Of a DNA stretch of 64,000 bases, positions 47,501 to 51,272 are shown in pieces. Numbering within the stretch: the first letter of the stretch is position 1; each line of letters starts with the position of its first letter. Source of the stretch: Channallabes apus (Eukaryota; Chordata; Actinopteri; Siluriformes; Clariidae); contig CM060121.1 of NCBI GenBank assembly GCA_030522415.1, positions 13,286,055-13,350,054 on the forward strand, in the 5' to 3' direction. The position numbers were made by a program, and so were the translations under genes. The notes under the pieces were generated by a model, which made no database searches, was not told where the DNA came from, and was given only the letters and a program-made list of their open reading frames with translations.

Positions 47501-49161
47501 GTTACACATGGATAATGGGGCACAACATTGTACAATTAGAGTTGATGCCCTCCAGTAAAACTGCATATTAAAAAGCTTCACTGAATTAGAGAAGCAACAT
47601 GCAGAATTTGATGATTATTGCCCATTATGGCTAAAATATTAGTCATATTAAATGTATTAAAATACTAACCATATTTTGGTCACCTTCACCATTGTTTTAC
47701 AATGTAGGGAAAAAAAATCAGAGAGGACCATGGGATTACGAGAAAGTGATTGTTTAAATGTTAACCTTAAGGCATTTGGTTTTTAAACTTTATACAAGAA
47801 AAAAAAACTGATTAGATGCATCACCGTCTAGCCACACCACAATCAAAAACTTTAAAGGACAGTGAGTGGTACTTTCTACAAGTCTACCTGAGTCTCCAAT
47901 AACTACCTGGACTCCATTCTAACATCAACTATTATAGCTGAACTGCCTGCCACCTAACACACTGTATAAATGCAGATCATTTCCTGCTACCTGTTTCACC
48001 CAGATGAGGATGGGTTCGCTGTTGAGTCTGGTTCCTCTCAAGGCTTCTTCCTATTACCATCTCAGGGAGTTTTTCCTTGCTCACCAGGGACTATCTGACC
48101 ATTTTGATTCATACACATTCACATTCCATACAAACTTAAATAATTCTTTTGATTGTGTAAAGCTGTTTTGAGACAATGTCAATTGTTAAAAGCGCTATAC
48201 AAATAAAATTGAATTGAGAAGCACATGAAAAATCACTGACATACATTCCCTTCCTTTCCAGCAGGTTTACAGCAAACGTTGCCATAGTATTACTGTTCAC
48301 ACCTTCTGACTCAAGGGCCGCTCATTACCTCAAGCCATAAGGATTCTCAGTATCGGGTGTTAACTAACGCTGGCTCTTCCATTTCTTACCTCTGATGACT
48401 GAACCTCTTGTGTAATTGCTAACCAAATCTCATTGAATATCAATAGCATCTTCTCAATATGCCATGTGCAGTTTGCATATTTGACTTTATACTTACTACT
48501 AGACTACATATTTCTTTCCTAAATGTCTCTAAGCTTTGCATATTGATGATTCTAGATTTGTGTTTATGGATCACATTATTAGATTATTGAATATCCCATT
48601 TCCCTTTTCTGTTACTATAGCAACACAAATGTAGAAGAACTTCCTCATTAATATAAACCTGTATGAGCCATGTCATTATGGAAAATTTGTCACCTTTCGG
48701 CAATCCACAACATCACTGAGGTATAAGAAAATGTGCTGTTACACACACCAAGAAAAAAAAAACATGATGGCCTAAGCAATGACCACACTGTTATCAGCGT
48801 GTAATTTCCCTGAGCTCACATTTAGCTTTTTCCATCAAGCAATTCTATCCATTTTCAGAAAGTTTTATGGTACCCTTTTGGACTATTATATGTCTAGGTC
48901 CATTAACATGTTGTACCTTCTTTTTCTAGAAATCTATATTTCTTCTGTTAGTTGACCATTTAATTTTAAATGTAACCCTTTTTATAGGATTGTTTCTAAT
49001 ATTAGGTACACTTGTATAGTGGTGTGTTTTGTCTCCTCCTTCAGTTCATTCTCTCTTGTGTTCTTTTTCAGAAAATGACCTGTAAACAAGTGATTGAGAA
49101 GTTTGAGGAAGCAGCTAAATCAAAAAGAGGCGACATTATCAAACTAGCCATGGATGGCTAA
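13595..49161 (+). CDS. birc5: Survivin (BIR domain protein 5), four coding exons
   Basis: Join 13595-13699, 13984-14093, 22385-22502, 49072-49161; 140 codons plus stop (human protein 142). Survivin is the BIR-containing subunit of the chromosomal passenger complex with INCENP, borealin and Aurora B. It reads histone H3 phosphorylated on Thr3 at centromeres and is needed for chromosome segregation and cytokinesis; it also opposes apoptosis. The single BIR domain spans about residues 13-85 with the zinc ligands Cys55, Cys58, His75 and Cys82, in the same spacing as human Cys57/Cys60/His77/Cys84. The [18 protein letters not shown] block is nearly invariant. Thr32 in CSCT matches the CDK1 site Thr34 of human. 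The carboxy end (from about residue 92) is the long helix that binds borealin and INCENP. All introns start GT and end AG. Intron 3 is 26.6 kb of mostly transposon sequence. Confidence 0.95.
13984..14093 (+). CDS. birc5: birc5 coding exon 2
   Basis: 110 bp, the same length as human exon 2, beginning [10 protein letters not shown] after acceptor CAG and ending in codon phase 2 before donor GTAAGT. It carries the first two zinc ligands (CFFC) of the BIR domain. Intron 1 is only 284 bp. Confidence 0.95.
14094..14254. other. birc5 intron 2, 5' end
   Basis: Intron 2 spans 14094-22384 (8.3 kb) and is filled by the mobile elements listed below. Nothing specific is seen in this first stretch. Confidence 0.6.
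14255..14530 (+). repeat. Degenerate tRNA-derived SINE in birc5 intron 2
   Basis: GGTTAGCACTGTCACC and GGGTTCGATT mark A and B boxes; the body (GTTTCCTCTCACAG, ATAGGCCACAGGCCCCC) is recognisable but diverged. The usual GATGGATTGGCACCC block is altered. Confidence 0.75.
14623..15327. mobile_element. Tc1-like deletion derivative, interrupted
   Basis: Imperfect terminal inverted repeats (CAGTACCAGGCAAAAG at the left, ACTGGTAGTG at the right) are flanked by TA at 14621-14622 and 15328-15329. No transposase frame remains. Fragments such as CAAAATCCGTCAAGCACC and CATGAAGACCATCCC are typical of the Tc1 transposase 5' region. A separate repeat is inserted at about 14732-14968. Confidence 0.6.
14732..14968. 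repeat. Interspersed repeat shared with 61480-61630
   Basis: Shares GTTACATATATATTACTGCACTG-type opening, GAAATTCTTT, TCTTTGCAT, TCCCAG, GGGTCAGCCA, CAGCCCCCCTGGAGCAG and GGGTTAAAG with 61480-61630. Its 3' part reads GGGTTTGAACCGAC and CTCTGAGCTACCAC, which look like a B box and A box on the minus strand, so it may be a tRNA-SINE composite. Confidence 0.5.
15330..15780. other. birc5 intron 2, nothing recognised
   Basis: No repeat or exon recognised. Confidence 0.35.
15785..15870 (-). repeat. SINE 3' fragment
   Basis: TCCATACCGCTTATTCTGTACAGG followed by a mutated GGTACACCC block matches the 3' end of the GAAT-tail SINE on the minus strand. Confidence 0.45.
15948..15982. repeat. (CA)n microsatellite
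   Basis: Pure CA dinucleotides following a TA-rich tract. Confidence 0.9.
16011..16519 (-). mobile_element. Tc1-like deletion derivative
   Basis: Ends with matching inverted repeats ACCGTTCAAAAGTTT at the left and AAACTTTTGAACGGTAGT at the right. The minus strand (16295-16017) encodes an N-terminal Tc1 remnant: [18 protein letters not shown], then [13 protein letters not shown] and [10 protein letters not shown], that is, the HTH/paired-like region. The catalytic domain is absent. Confidence 0.7.
16568..16680 (+). mobile_element. hAT-type terminus fragment
   Basis: AGGGCTGCACGATATTAG followed by repeated ATATTGCGATA motifs resembles the 5' terminus of a hAT MITE family. No matching right end was found. 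Confidence 0.4.
17266..18510 (-). pseudogene. Unclassified transposase-like relic (DDE-like motifs)
   Basis: On the minus strand, roughly 18420-17950, frames broken by stops and frameshifts encode a recognisable protein core. The first block reads [18 protein letters not shown] and then [17 protein letters not shown] and [10 protein letters not shown] later block reads [17 protein letters not shown]. The two acidic blocks (MDFAE and FSDGAA) are spaced as expected for the first two Asp residues of an RNase H-fold transposase. I remember similar DFAENY-FHW and SDG-QYKN blocks in uncharacterised proteins of fishes and invertebrates, but cannot name the family. The outer end near 17266 (GGATGATTCCATCTCAAATC) may be its terminus. 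The right limit is where the next hAT begins. The copy is clearly dead. Confidence 0.5.
18517..18990 (+). mobile_element. hAT element fragment carrying a BED finger
   Basis: Begins with the terminal motif TAGGGCTGGGCCATTTT and contains a BED zinc-finger frame at 18659-18931. No right terminus (GCCCAGCCCTA) is found downstream, so the element is truncated. The stretch from 18990 to 19660 shows nothing recognisable. Confidence 0.6.
18659..18931 (+). pseudogene. BED zinc-finger exon of a hAT transposase
   Basis: The open frame (in-frame ATG at 18659, [11 protein letters not shown]) encodes about 90 residues: an acidic leader, then [12 protein letters not shown], the Cys pair [20 protein letters not shown] with the His pair, and a short basic end before a stop. 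This is a complete BED finger (Cys-x2-Cys, His-x4-His with the aromatic WNWFGF). In full hAT transposases the finger binds the terminal repeats and precedes a catalytic domain of roughly 500 residues, which is absent. The frame is intact, so a BED-only peptide is possible, but no promoter or donor was identified. Confidence 0.7.
18990..19660. other. birc5 intron 2, nothing recognised
   Basis: AT-rich with a TC-rich run near 19510-19570. No gene or classified repeat. Confidence 0.35.
19665..19768. repeat. Long perfect hairpin (inverted repeat)
   Basis: The left arm from 19665 (ATAATAAAAATCTTACAAAA, then TATAGGGGA and TA repeats) is the complement of the right arm ending at 19768 (TTTTGTAAGATTTTTATTAT). 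Arms are about 40 bp with a TA-rich loop of about 25 bp. Both the unique part and the flanking TA tract match. Confidence 0.85.
19848..19920 (-). pseudogene. tRNA-Glu (CTC) pseudogene
   Basis: On the minus strand, starting at 19920, the sequence has GTGGTCTAGTGGTTAGGAT (D arm with A box), GGCGCTCTCAGCGC (anticodon stem-loop, anticodon CTC) and GAGTTCAATTCCCGG (T arm with B box). This is the layout of vertebrate tRNA-Glu. The acceptor stem pairs poorly (TCCTCCG against TCTGGGA) and one T-stem pair is broken, so it is more likely a pseudogene or a SINE head than a working gene. Confidence 0.65.
20325..20716 (+). mobile_element. Half copy of a Harbinger-like MITE
   Basis: Matches the right half of the complete MITE at 20889-21664 (AATACGGTGACGTAGGGAG, CATGTAGGATCATGGGATAT, GTGTAGAAAACCCTCTGCGC, TTTTAACGCCCG) but lacks both true ends. 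The truncated right end joins hAT sequence at about 20716 (AACGCCCGATAAG), the same junction as at 41276. Confidence 0.7.
20720..20886 (-). pseudogene. hAT BED-finger exon, truncated
   Basis: The minus-strand frame reads [20 protein letters not shown] and [17 protein letters not shown] before running into MITE sequence. It is homologous to the complete BED exon at 29973-30284, where the Cys and His ligands follow TLNA. Here they are missing because the half MITE replaces them. The 5' end is interrupted by the complete MITE at 20889. Confidence 0.65.
20889..21664. mobile_element. Harbinger-like MITE (TAA target duplication)
   Basis: Terminal inverted repeats GGCCTTGTTCACACGGGCGT and complement bound a 776-bp element with no coding capacity, flanked by TAA on both sides (20886-20888, 21665-21667). 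The related hAT copy at 30265-30280 and another near 41427 show the unfilled site (AC-TAA-TC or AC-TAA-TT), proving that TAA was duplicated. A 3-bp TWA duplication is the habit of the PIF/Harbinger superfamily; the class is therefore inferred, not shown by a transposase. Confidence 0.75.
21740..22384. other. birc5 intron 2, 3' end, nothing recognised
   Basis: No repeat recognised. A polypyrimidine stretch (TCTCTTCCTTCAG) ends the intron at 22384. Confidence 0.5.
22385..22502 (+). CDS. birc5: birc5 coding exon 3
   Basis: 118 bp, identical in length to human exon 3, with acceptor TTCAG and donor GTGAGT. It completes the BIR domain with His75 and Cys82 ([10 protein letters not shown]) and starts the carboxy-terminal helix ([18 protein letters not shown]), matching human FEELTLGEFLKLDRERAK. 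Confidence 0.95.
22503..23060. other. birc5 intron 3, 5' end, nothing recognised
   Basis: Intron 3 runs from 22503 to 49071. In this stretch a short local direct repeat (TGTTGCATACAAATAAAT) occurs twice near 22990-23040; otherwise nothing is recognised. Confidence 0.45.
23070..23580 (-). mobile_element. Tc1-like transposon relic
   Basis: Minus-strand Tc1 sequence without ends: CATCAGACCACATGACC (complement of the catalytic WSDE codons), AGCAACCCCATATCATAAC and GTCCTGGAAAATGCC. Too mutated for an open frame. Confidence 0.6.
23580..24598. other. birc5 intron 3, nothing recognised
   Basis: No repeat or exon recognised; minus-strand frame 24049-24420 (123 codons) has no recognisable domain. Confidence 0.35.
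24600..24613. repeat. Poly(C) tract
   Basis: Run of 14 C residues, then T residues. Confidence 0.8.
24614..24998. other. birc5 intron 3, nothing recognised
   Basis: No classified repeat. A weak Tc1-like minus-strand resemblance (CCACCTGGTC) is not enough to call. Confidence 0.3.
24999..25087. repeat. (TA)n microsatellite, about 89 bp
   Basis: Pure TA dinucleotides; it creates long spurious open frames of alternating Tyr and Ile. Confidence 0.95.
25230..25740 (+). repeat. Unclassified repeat, related to 9600-9880
   Basis: Contains two internal similar segments (GTTAAAACTGCACCACAAATG at about 25437 and GTTTAACCAGCACCATAGGTG at about 25610), each followed by AAATCAAAATGTTG-type words and GTGGCGGATTTAATTATCTA. 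The 3' part matches 9600-9880. Class unknown. Confidence 0.45.
25830..26230 (-). mobile_element. Tc1-like transposon relic
   Basis: AAAAAAAGTCACACTCGTAT at the left is terminal-repeat-like, followed by TTGGACCACCTTTTGCTTTGATTAC and later TAAATCTGGACCACCTGAC. It belongs with the relics at 23070-23580 and 54781-55490. No frame survives. Confidence 0.55.
26240..26777. other. birc5 intron 3, nothing recognised
   Basis: Holds a poly(T) tract at about 26252-26277. No gene or classified repeat. Confidence 0.4.
26778..27579. mobile_element. Harbinger-like MITE, second complete copy
   Basis: Inverted termini GGCCTTGTTCACACGGGCGT and complement, flanked by TAA at 26775-26777 and 27580-27582. It is the same family as 20889-21664 but in opposite orientation: its left half matches the right half of that copy. 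802 bp, non-coding. Confidence 0.75.
27600..28370. other. birc5 intron 3, nothing recognised
   Basis: No repeat or exon recognised. Confidence 0.4.
28375..28565 (-). mobile_element. Tc1-like transposon fragment
   Basis: GGGCCTCCTTTTGCAG, TTCTTGCAGAATAGTGGCCAGG and GATGCTGGTGGAGGAAAACG are blocks of a Tc1-like family on the minus strand. It ends abruptly at the LINE fragment beginning near 28566. Confidence 0.55.
28566..29330 (+). pseudogene. L2-like LINE reverse transcriptase fragment
   Basis: The + strand encodes the second half of a LINE reverse transcriptase. The active-site region is frame-shifted but readable near 28620 ([11 protein letters not shown] reading), then [47 protein letters not shown] and [40 protein letters not shown], ending in SLRDRG at about 29320. 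A single frame is open from 28776 to about 29330. It differs clearly from the L2 copies at 7650 and 50335, so it is a second L2/Rex1-like subfamily. The 5' end is missing and a hAT element cuts the 3' end. Confidence 0.8.
29331..30344 (-). mobile_element. hAT element with BED exon, left end clipped
   Basis: Same family as 16913-21733. The left end begins inside the terminal repeat (TAACGATTATTTTGATAATC), about 11 bp short of the tip. The right end is complete (TTGTTGCAGCCCTA at 30344). Unlike the 16913 copy it has no MITE insertions, so it provides the empty-site reference. A (TA)n run lies at 29459-29522. Confidence 0.7.
29973..30284 (-). pseudogene. BED zinc-finger exon of a hAT transposase
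   Basis: The minus-strand frame (103 codons) encodes [20 protein letters not shown], then [13 protein letters not shown], a Cys pair (CTLCETEL), [17 protein letters not shown] with the His pair, and a short end (DGQTSAE) before a stop. This is a complete BED finger. The exon probably spliced to a catalytic exon in the autonomous parent; that part is absent from the element. It is the best-preserved representative of the family in this window. Confidence 0.7.
30463..30470. repeat. Target-site duplication, left (GTGTGAAT)
   Basis: 8-bp duplication flanking the hAT element at 30471; its partner lies at 33247-33254 beyond a second nested hAT. Confidence 0.85.
30662..31014 (-). repeat. tRNA-derived SINE (third family) inside a hAT
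   Basis: On the minus strand, starting at 31014, it shows CAGAGTGGTGCAGTAGGTTAA (A-box region) and GCAGGTTCGAACCCCGG (B box), a GAGAGAGCTAAATTGG body, and CCCAGCTGAGTGG-like and GACACGACTAGATTGGGAG blocks. It interrupts the inverted repeat inside the hAT. Confidence 0.75.
31373..31657 (+). pseudogene. BED zinc-finger relic of a hAT transposase
   Basis: A start codon at 31373 (MEEKRCSSS) is followed by a frameshift. The BED finger is then readable from 31466: [35 protein letters not shown]. The second Cys of the expected Cys-x2-Cys pair is Arg (CKVR), and the same Arg appears in the reversed relative at about 35140, so the change predates their separation. The finger is probably unable to bind zinc normally, although a nearby Cys follows. 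Confidence 0.65.
31805..31812. repeat. Target-site duplication, left (CCCCTAGT)
   Basis: Exact 8-bp match to 33241-33248, flanking the nested hAT. The first six bases are the terminus of the older hAT. Confidence 0.9.
31813..33240 (+). mobile_element. hAT element nested on the end of another hAT
   Basis: Ends TAGGGCTGGGCCAATAAACG (31813) and GGCCAAATCGCCCAGCCCTA (33240) are inverted repeats with the perfect 8-bp duplication CCCCTAGT at 31805-31812 and 33241-33248. The interior to about 32340 carries a frameshifted transposase start. The rest is non-coding, so this is a deletion derivative. Confidence 0.9.
32020..32345 (+). pseudogene. hAT transposase N-terminal relic
   Basis: Readable but stop-interrupted peptides include a Lys-rich stretch, then [12 protein letters not shown], and near 32240-32345 the hAT-Ac-like block [10 protein letters not shown] followed in another frame by [17 protein letters not shown]. 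Homologous blocks (ITxAIxxFLAKDMxP) precede the catalytic core of ZBED1-like hAT transposases. No catalytic residues remain. Confidence 0.5.
33241..33254. repeat. Overlapping right target-site duplications
   Basis: 33241-33248 (CCCCTAGT) is the right duplication of the nested hAT; 33247-33254 (GTGTGAAT) is the right duplication of the older hAT. Their 2-bp overlap gives the order of insertion. Confidence 0.9.
33290..33480 (-). mobile_element. Tc1-like fragment
   Basis: TTGGTGGAAAAACCCCGG, GCAATTACAGCTTTCATGCG and TTTTTCACATTGCTGCTGG are blocks of a Tc1-like 5' region on the minus strand; no ends found. A poly(A) run is at 33399-33414. Confidence 0.4.
33490..34297. other. birc5 intron 3, possible hAT terminus only
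   Basis: Contains (CA)n and (AAT)n runs near 33500-33562. GCCCATCCCTA at 33951-33961 looks like a hAT right terminus, but no partner is found. No exon recognised. Confidence 0.35.
34298..34305. repeat. Target-site duplication, left (CTCTAGCC)
   Basis: Exact match to 35925-35932, flanking the hAT at 34306-35924. Confidence 0.9.
34546..34830 (-). pseudogene. Charlie-type hAT transposase N-terminal fragment
   Basis: The 94-codon minus-strand frame begins [16 protein letters not shown] and continues [20 protein letters not shown], then [10 protein letters not shown] and [15 protein letters not shown]. This matches the amino end of Charlie/ZBED5/SCAND3-like transposases: BED ligands CVLC and H-x4-H, then the linker that leads into the catalytic core. 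It stops within the linker. The ATG lies 27 bp from the inserted hAT, so its upstream sequence has been replaced. Confidence 0.75.
34857..35690 (-). mobile_element. Reversed, truncated relative of the hAT at 30471
   Basis: Begins with TAGGGGTGGGTGATATAACC at 34857 and runs as the reverse of 31810 back through the BED region. It also shares the block ATTTAAAATGTCAGGACTG near 35489-35510. The other terminus is missing, and no duplication of the flanking GGCTTCAT was found on the right. Confidence 0.65.
35050..35290 (-). pseudogene. BED-finger relic inside the reversed hAT
   Basis: Minus-strand peptides match the relic at 31373-31657: a start [14 protein letters not shown] at about 35278, then a frameshift and the finger region with the same Cys-to-Arg change (KVR). 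The FYHLKS-type His region is altered. Non-functional. Confidence 0.5.
35933..37119. other. birc5 intron 3, nothing recognised
   Basis: A poly(T) tract lies at 36587-36606, followed by 36610-36870, which is less AT-rich and may be an old repeat (CAGCGCCAGAAGTAGGTCAC). No gene recognised. Confidence 0.35.
37120..37475 (-). repeat. Unclassified interspersed repeat
   Basis: Contains ACACCGTTGTCTAGCCATC, ACAATTTGGCCCTTGTC and CAAATCCTTATGCTTGCCC, words I recognise as part of a widespread fish repeat. Class and limits are uncertain. Confidence 0.4.
37476..38194. other. birc5 intron 3, nothing recognised
   Basis: T-rich start, then unremarkable sequence. The + frame at 37947-38246 (99 codons) has no recognisable domain and enters the Tc1 terminal repeat. 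Confidence 0.35.
38197..39547 (+). mobile_element. Tc1-like transposon, internally deleted
   Basis: Long inverted termini start CAGGTCCTTCTCAAAAAATT (38197) and end with the complement at 39547, with TA on each side (38195-38196, 39548-39549). A second inner repeat (CTCAAAAAATTAGCATATCA near 38374) gives the two-repeat terminus seen in many fish Tc1 elements. The transposase is broken. Confidence 0.9.
38556..39288 (+). pseudogene. Tc1-like transposase, frameshifted and shortened
   Basis: The first frame (38556-about 38870) has the HTH region: [20 protein letters not shown], the GRKKCGRKR basic linker, and [20 protein letters not shown]. The middle, which should carry the first catalytic Asp, is deleted and out of frame; a VWGAM-like block is visible near 38950. 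A second frame (39034-39288) has the second Asp in [14 protein letters not shown] and the catalytic Glu in [16 protein letters not shown]. It cannot make a complete enzyme. Confidence 0.85.
39550..39849. other. birc5 intron 3, nothing recognised
   Basis: Short AT-rich stretch between two Tc1 elements; an imperfect palindrome of ATACAAAAATTTTGTAT type lies near 39660-39680. Confidence 0.4.
39852..40853 (+). mobile_element. Tc1-like internal deletion derivative, right end truncated
   Basis: Same family as 10953-12487. The left terminus CAAACCGGATTCCAAAAAAG follows TA. About 540 bp of the transposase are removed by one internal deletion. The right terminal repeat stops at TTTTATTCA (about 40850) and gives way to AT-rich and Harbinger-like sequence, so the outer 35 bp or so are missing and this copy should not be mobilisable. 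Confidence 0.85.
40150..40668 (+). pseudogene. In-frame deleted Tc1 transposase (172 codons open)
   Basis: One uninterrupted frame joins the HTH DNA-binding region ([43 protein letters not shown]) and the start of the linker (GRKTILDA) directly to the end of the catalytic domain ([29 protein letters not shown] with the Glu). Both catalytic Asp blocks are lost. The first Met is 17 codons upstream of MGRGS, which is the more usual start for this family (40204). If expressed it would be a DNA-binding fragment without activity. Confidence 0.75.
40860..41277 (+). mobile_element. Half copy of a Harbinger-like MITE
   Basis: Matches 20325-20716 (GACCATTTTGCTATACTAG, CGTAATACGGCGACGTAGGG, TGTGTAGAAAACCCTCGGCG) and stops at AACGCCCGATAAG, the same broken end. 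It continues into the hAT fragment below. Confidence 0.7.
41278..41492 (-). mobile_element. hAT right-end fragment with BED exon start
   Basis: Right terminus TTTTTCAGCCCTA at 41492 belongs to the family of 16913-21733. The minus-strand frame reads [13 protein letters not shown] and [16 protein letters not shown], the start of the BED exon, then runs into MITE sequence at the same point as at 20720. The left half of the hAT is missing. Confidence 0.65.
41493..41699. other. birc5 intron 3, nothing recognised
   Basis: Short unassigned stretch ahead of the LINE insertion. Confidence 0.4.
41700..41719. repeat. 20-bp target-site duplication of the RTE LINE, left
   Basis: Identical to 45907-45926 at all 20 positions (contains AAGATCTTATAATAAAA). 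Confidence 0.9.
42764..42771. repeat. Target-site duplication, left (GACGCAAT)
   Basis: Exact 8-bp match to 43873-43880 on the other side of the hAT in the LINE. Confidence 0.92.
42772..43872 (-). mobile_element. hAT element inserted in the RTE reverse transcriptase
   Basis: Inverted termini TAGGGTTGGGTATCGATTG (left) and GGTACACAACCCTA (right) with repeated CGATACCGGT and TACCGGTTC motifs inside each end. The 8-bp duplication GACGCAAT is perfect. It carries one BED-finger frame on the minus strand and no catalytic domain. Confidence 0.92.
43241..43528 (-). pseudogene. BED zinc-finger exon of the hAT in the RTE
   Basis: Minus-strand frame of 95 codons: [18 protein letters not shown] (aromatic lead and Cys pair), [14 protein letters not shown], then [10 protein letters not shown] and a tail without further similarity. 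The finger's first His is present but the usual second His (LKTHH-type) is replaced, so the zinc site looks incomplete. No transposase core follows. Confidence 0.6.
43873..43880. repeat. Target-site duplication, right (GACGCAAT)
   Basis: Partner of 42764-42771. Confidence 0.92.
45907..45926. repeat. 20-bp target-site duplication of the RTE LINE, right
   Basis: Identical to 41700-41719. Confidence 0.9.
45927..46435. other. birc5 intron 3, weak Tc1-like sequence
   Basis: TCTGTGACTAACATCAAGAGGC and similar words suggest very diverged Tc1 sequence continuing into the next feature, but no end is seen. Confidence 0.35.
46436..46880 (+). mobile_element. Tc1-like transposon relic
   Basis: Shares GGGACTAAATAGCTGTTTAG, TATCAGTGAGGCTAAT and TGAGTCCAGATGTACCCTG with the relic at 60190-60690. 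Later words (GAGAATGCTCCCCATTGAG, GAATCTTTGGG) correspond to the catalytic Glu region (PIENLW). No open frame. Confidence 0.6.
46881..47855. other. birc5 intron 3, nothing recognised
   Basis: AT-rich, with no classified repeat or exon. Confidence 0.4.
47860..48216 (+). repeat. L2 LINE 3' end, 5'-truncated
   Basis: The 3'-UTR of the L2 family at 7650 and 50335, from CTACAAGTCTACCTGAGTC to the terminal AAAAGCGCTATACAAATAAA, with a single GAATTGA tail unit. No coding part. Confidence 0.85.
48217..49071. other. birc5 intron 3, 3' end, nothing recognised
   Basis: No transposon recognised in the 850 bp before exon 4. The acceptor tract TTCTTTTTCAG ends at 49071. Confidence 0.5.
49072..49161 (+). 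CDS. birc5: birc5 coding exon 4 with stop
   Basis: Encodes 29 residues and TAA (49159-49161). The KFEEAAKSK stretch corresponds to human EFEETAKKV, and the end AMDG to human AAMD. It completes the long carboxy-terminal helix that contacts borealin and INCENP. Confidence 0.93.
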   Translation, partial: KMTCKQVIEKFEEAAKSKRGDIIKLAMDG

Positions 49162-49324
49162 ATGGAGTTTTCTGTCTCTTCCTCATACTGTATGCTTGCT
49201 CTTAGTTTATCGGTCCTGGATAAGGTCCTCTGACATTTGCACTACTTATTTGTTTGTCTGTCTCTTTTTTCATGTCTGTGATTCTAGTAGTTTTGTTTTA
49301 CGTAGATTTTCTTTTCTTAGCAGC

Positions 49325-49330
49325 AATAAA
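49325..49330 (+). terminator. birc5: Probable birc5 polyadenylation signal
   Basis: AATAAA 164 bp after the stop codon, followed within 30 bp by a T/TG-rich stretch (TGTTCTTGTTTTTG), the expected layout of a cleavage site. Confidence 0.65.
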
Positions 49331-50330
49331 TGTTACAATACTGTATATTTTGTTCTTGTTTTTGTCAATACAGTGCTGTTTATGCTTCTGTATTACACAT
49401 ACATTATAAAAGCTCTTTCATGGCTATTCTACTGGACTTTCATGTAAACAGTCAAGTTCTCATAAGCTTGCCATTAAAAATGACTGAAGTGCATTAAATA
49501 AGATGGATAATGGTGTGCCAAAATTGGACAAAATGAAGATTTTGAATAATTATCAGCCCACAGATGGTGCACATTAAATAAAGGAGAATTTTTGTGCAGG
49601 GCTTAATGGTCTCTGCCACTGCGCCAGATTTGCGGTGCAAATGTAGGGCAGTTTAAGATTCGAAAATGTGTCTGGTAGGGTTCATACAATTATGAAAATC
49701 CTGAAAAATCAAGCAGTTGAGCACATCTTTTTCCAGAGCTAGAAAAGTTATGAAAGTAAAGAATATCAAAGTTTTGGAAAACTTGGGATGGGAAGTTCAG
49801 TTTATTTTTCAATCAACATTTTTGGTTTTAATTAATATGGTCACTCACGCATGTGTAACGAGGGAGGGAGCTGTAGGGACTTTGTTATGCCTCTGTCCAG
49901 CTTCATCATCATTAAAGAGCCCCAAACTCAATGGTTTTAACTAATCTGTTCATTTAGAGCTCTGGATATTGCAGACTTGTGGGGGGGGGGGGGGTTTGAC
50001 CTCAAACCATGTGTATCCAGTTCACAGTAAGCTACTCTATATTCACATGAGAGTAAGGAACAAATTAATGAGTATTTATCTGGTGACGGCTAAAGCAGAT
50101 AGTCTAGTTAACAGGTTTGTCCATCTCATAATTATTCGACCAGATGGAAAGTAAACTATGCAGGGTTATTAATAGTCTGTGTCTGAGAAAGAGAAGCTAC
50201 ATATTTGAAAATAACTTTGAAAGGTTTTTCATATCCAGAGGATGACTGCAAGATCATAACATCTAGTTTCAATACCCGAGGTAGATGTTTAATAATGGTG
50301 TCATGCAGTGATCACAACATCTCAGTTCAA
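49331..50330. other. Intergenic, nothing recognised
   Basis: Contains a poly(G) tract at 49980-49994. No gene or classified repeat; part may belong to a longer birc5 3' UTR. Confidence 0.4.
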
Positions 50331-51272
50331 TTAAATTTTATTTGTATAGCGCTTTTAATTGACATTGTCTCAAAACAGCTTTACACAATCAAAAGAATTA
50401 TTTAAGTTTGTATGGAATGTGTATGAATCAAAATGTTCAGATAGTCCCTGGTGAGCAAGGCGCGGGCGACAGTGGCAAGGAAAAACTCCCTGAGATGGTA
50501 ATAGGAAGACACCTTGGGAGGAACCAGACTCAACAGGGAACCCATCCTCATCTGGGTGAAACAGGTAGCAGGAAATTATCTGCATTTATACAGTGTGTTA
50601 GGTGGCAGACAGTTCAGCTATAACAGTTGATGTTAATTGATGTTAAAATGGAGTCCAGGTAGTTATTGGAGACTCAGGTAGACTTGTAGAAAGTACCAGT
50701 CCTGAACTATCGATTTGTCAAGTCCCCAGAGAAACAGTTGCCAACACCAGTCGAGGCCAGAACCGCCTTCTAAGTAGATAGAATCATCCCCAGACGCATC
50801 CCAAAGAGACGCACGGGGCATCCATGCGACGAGATCTCCAACCAGAAGCGGGGCACCAGGATGGGTCAGATAGGTCCGGAGGGCAGAGGGAGTCTGGGTC
50901 ACTGGCAACTCAGGAATGACATGTGTAGCTCGACAGAGAGAGAGAGAAAGAGTGAAAGGGGGAGAGAGAAGAGGAGAGATGGCAGTTAGATATGGTCACA
51001 GTCACATAATGTCTAATGTGAATGTATATTTACTGTAGAGTGCAAGCAGGGACTCCAGCAGGACTAACTATGACAGCATAACTACAAGGGAGAGCCAGAA
51101 GGAAACAAACATGAGGGCTCCCTGAGATGTAAAGCAAACAATCACCTCACCGTCAACAAACCTGAGTGATCAATGAGACTGAGGAAGACAGCATCTAAAC
51201 ATACCAGTTCACCATAATACTCTACGTCCATGAGTCCCCCAGATCTGCTCCTTTACCTTATGGCAAATCTAT

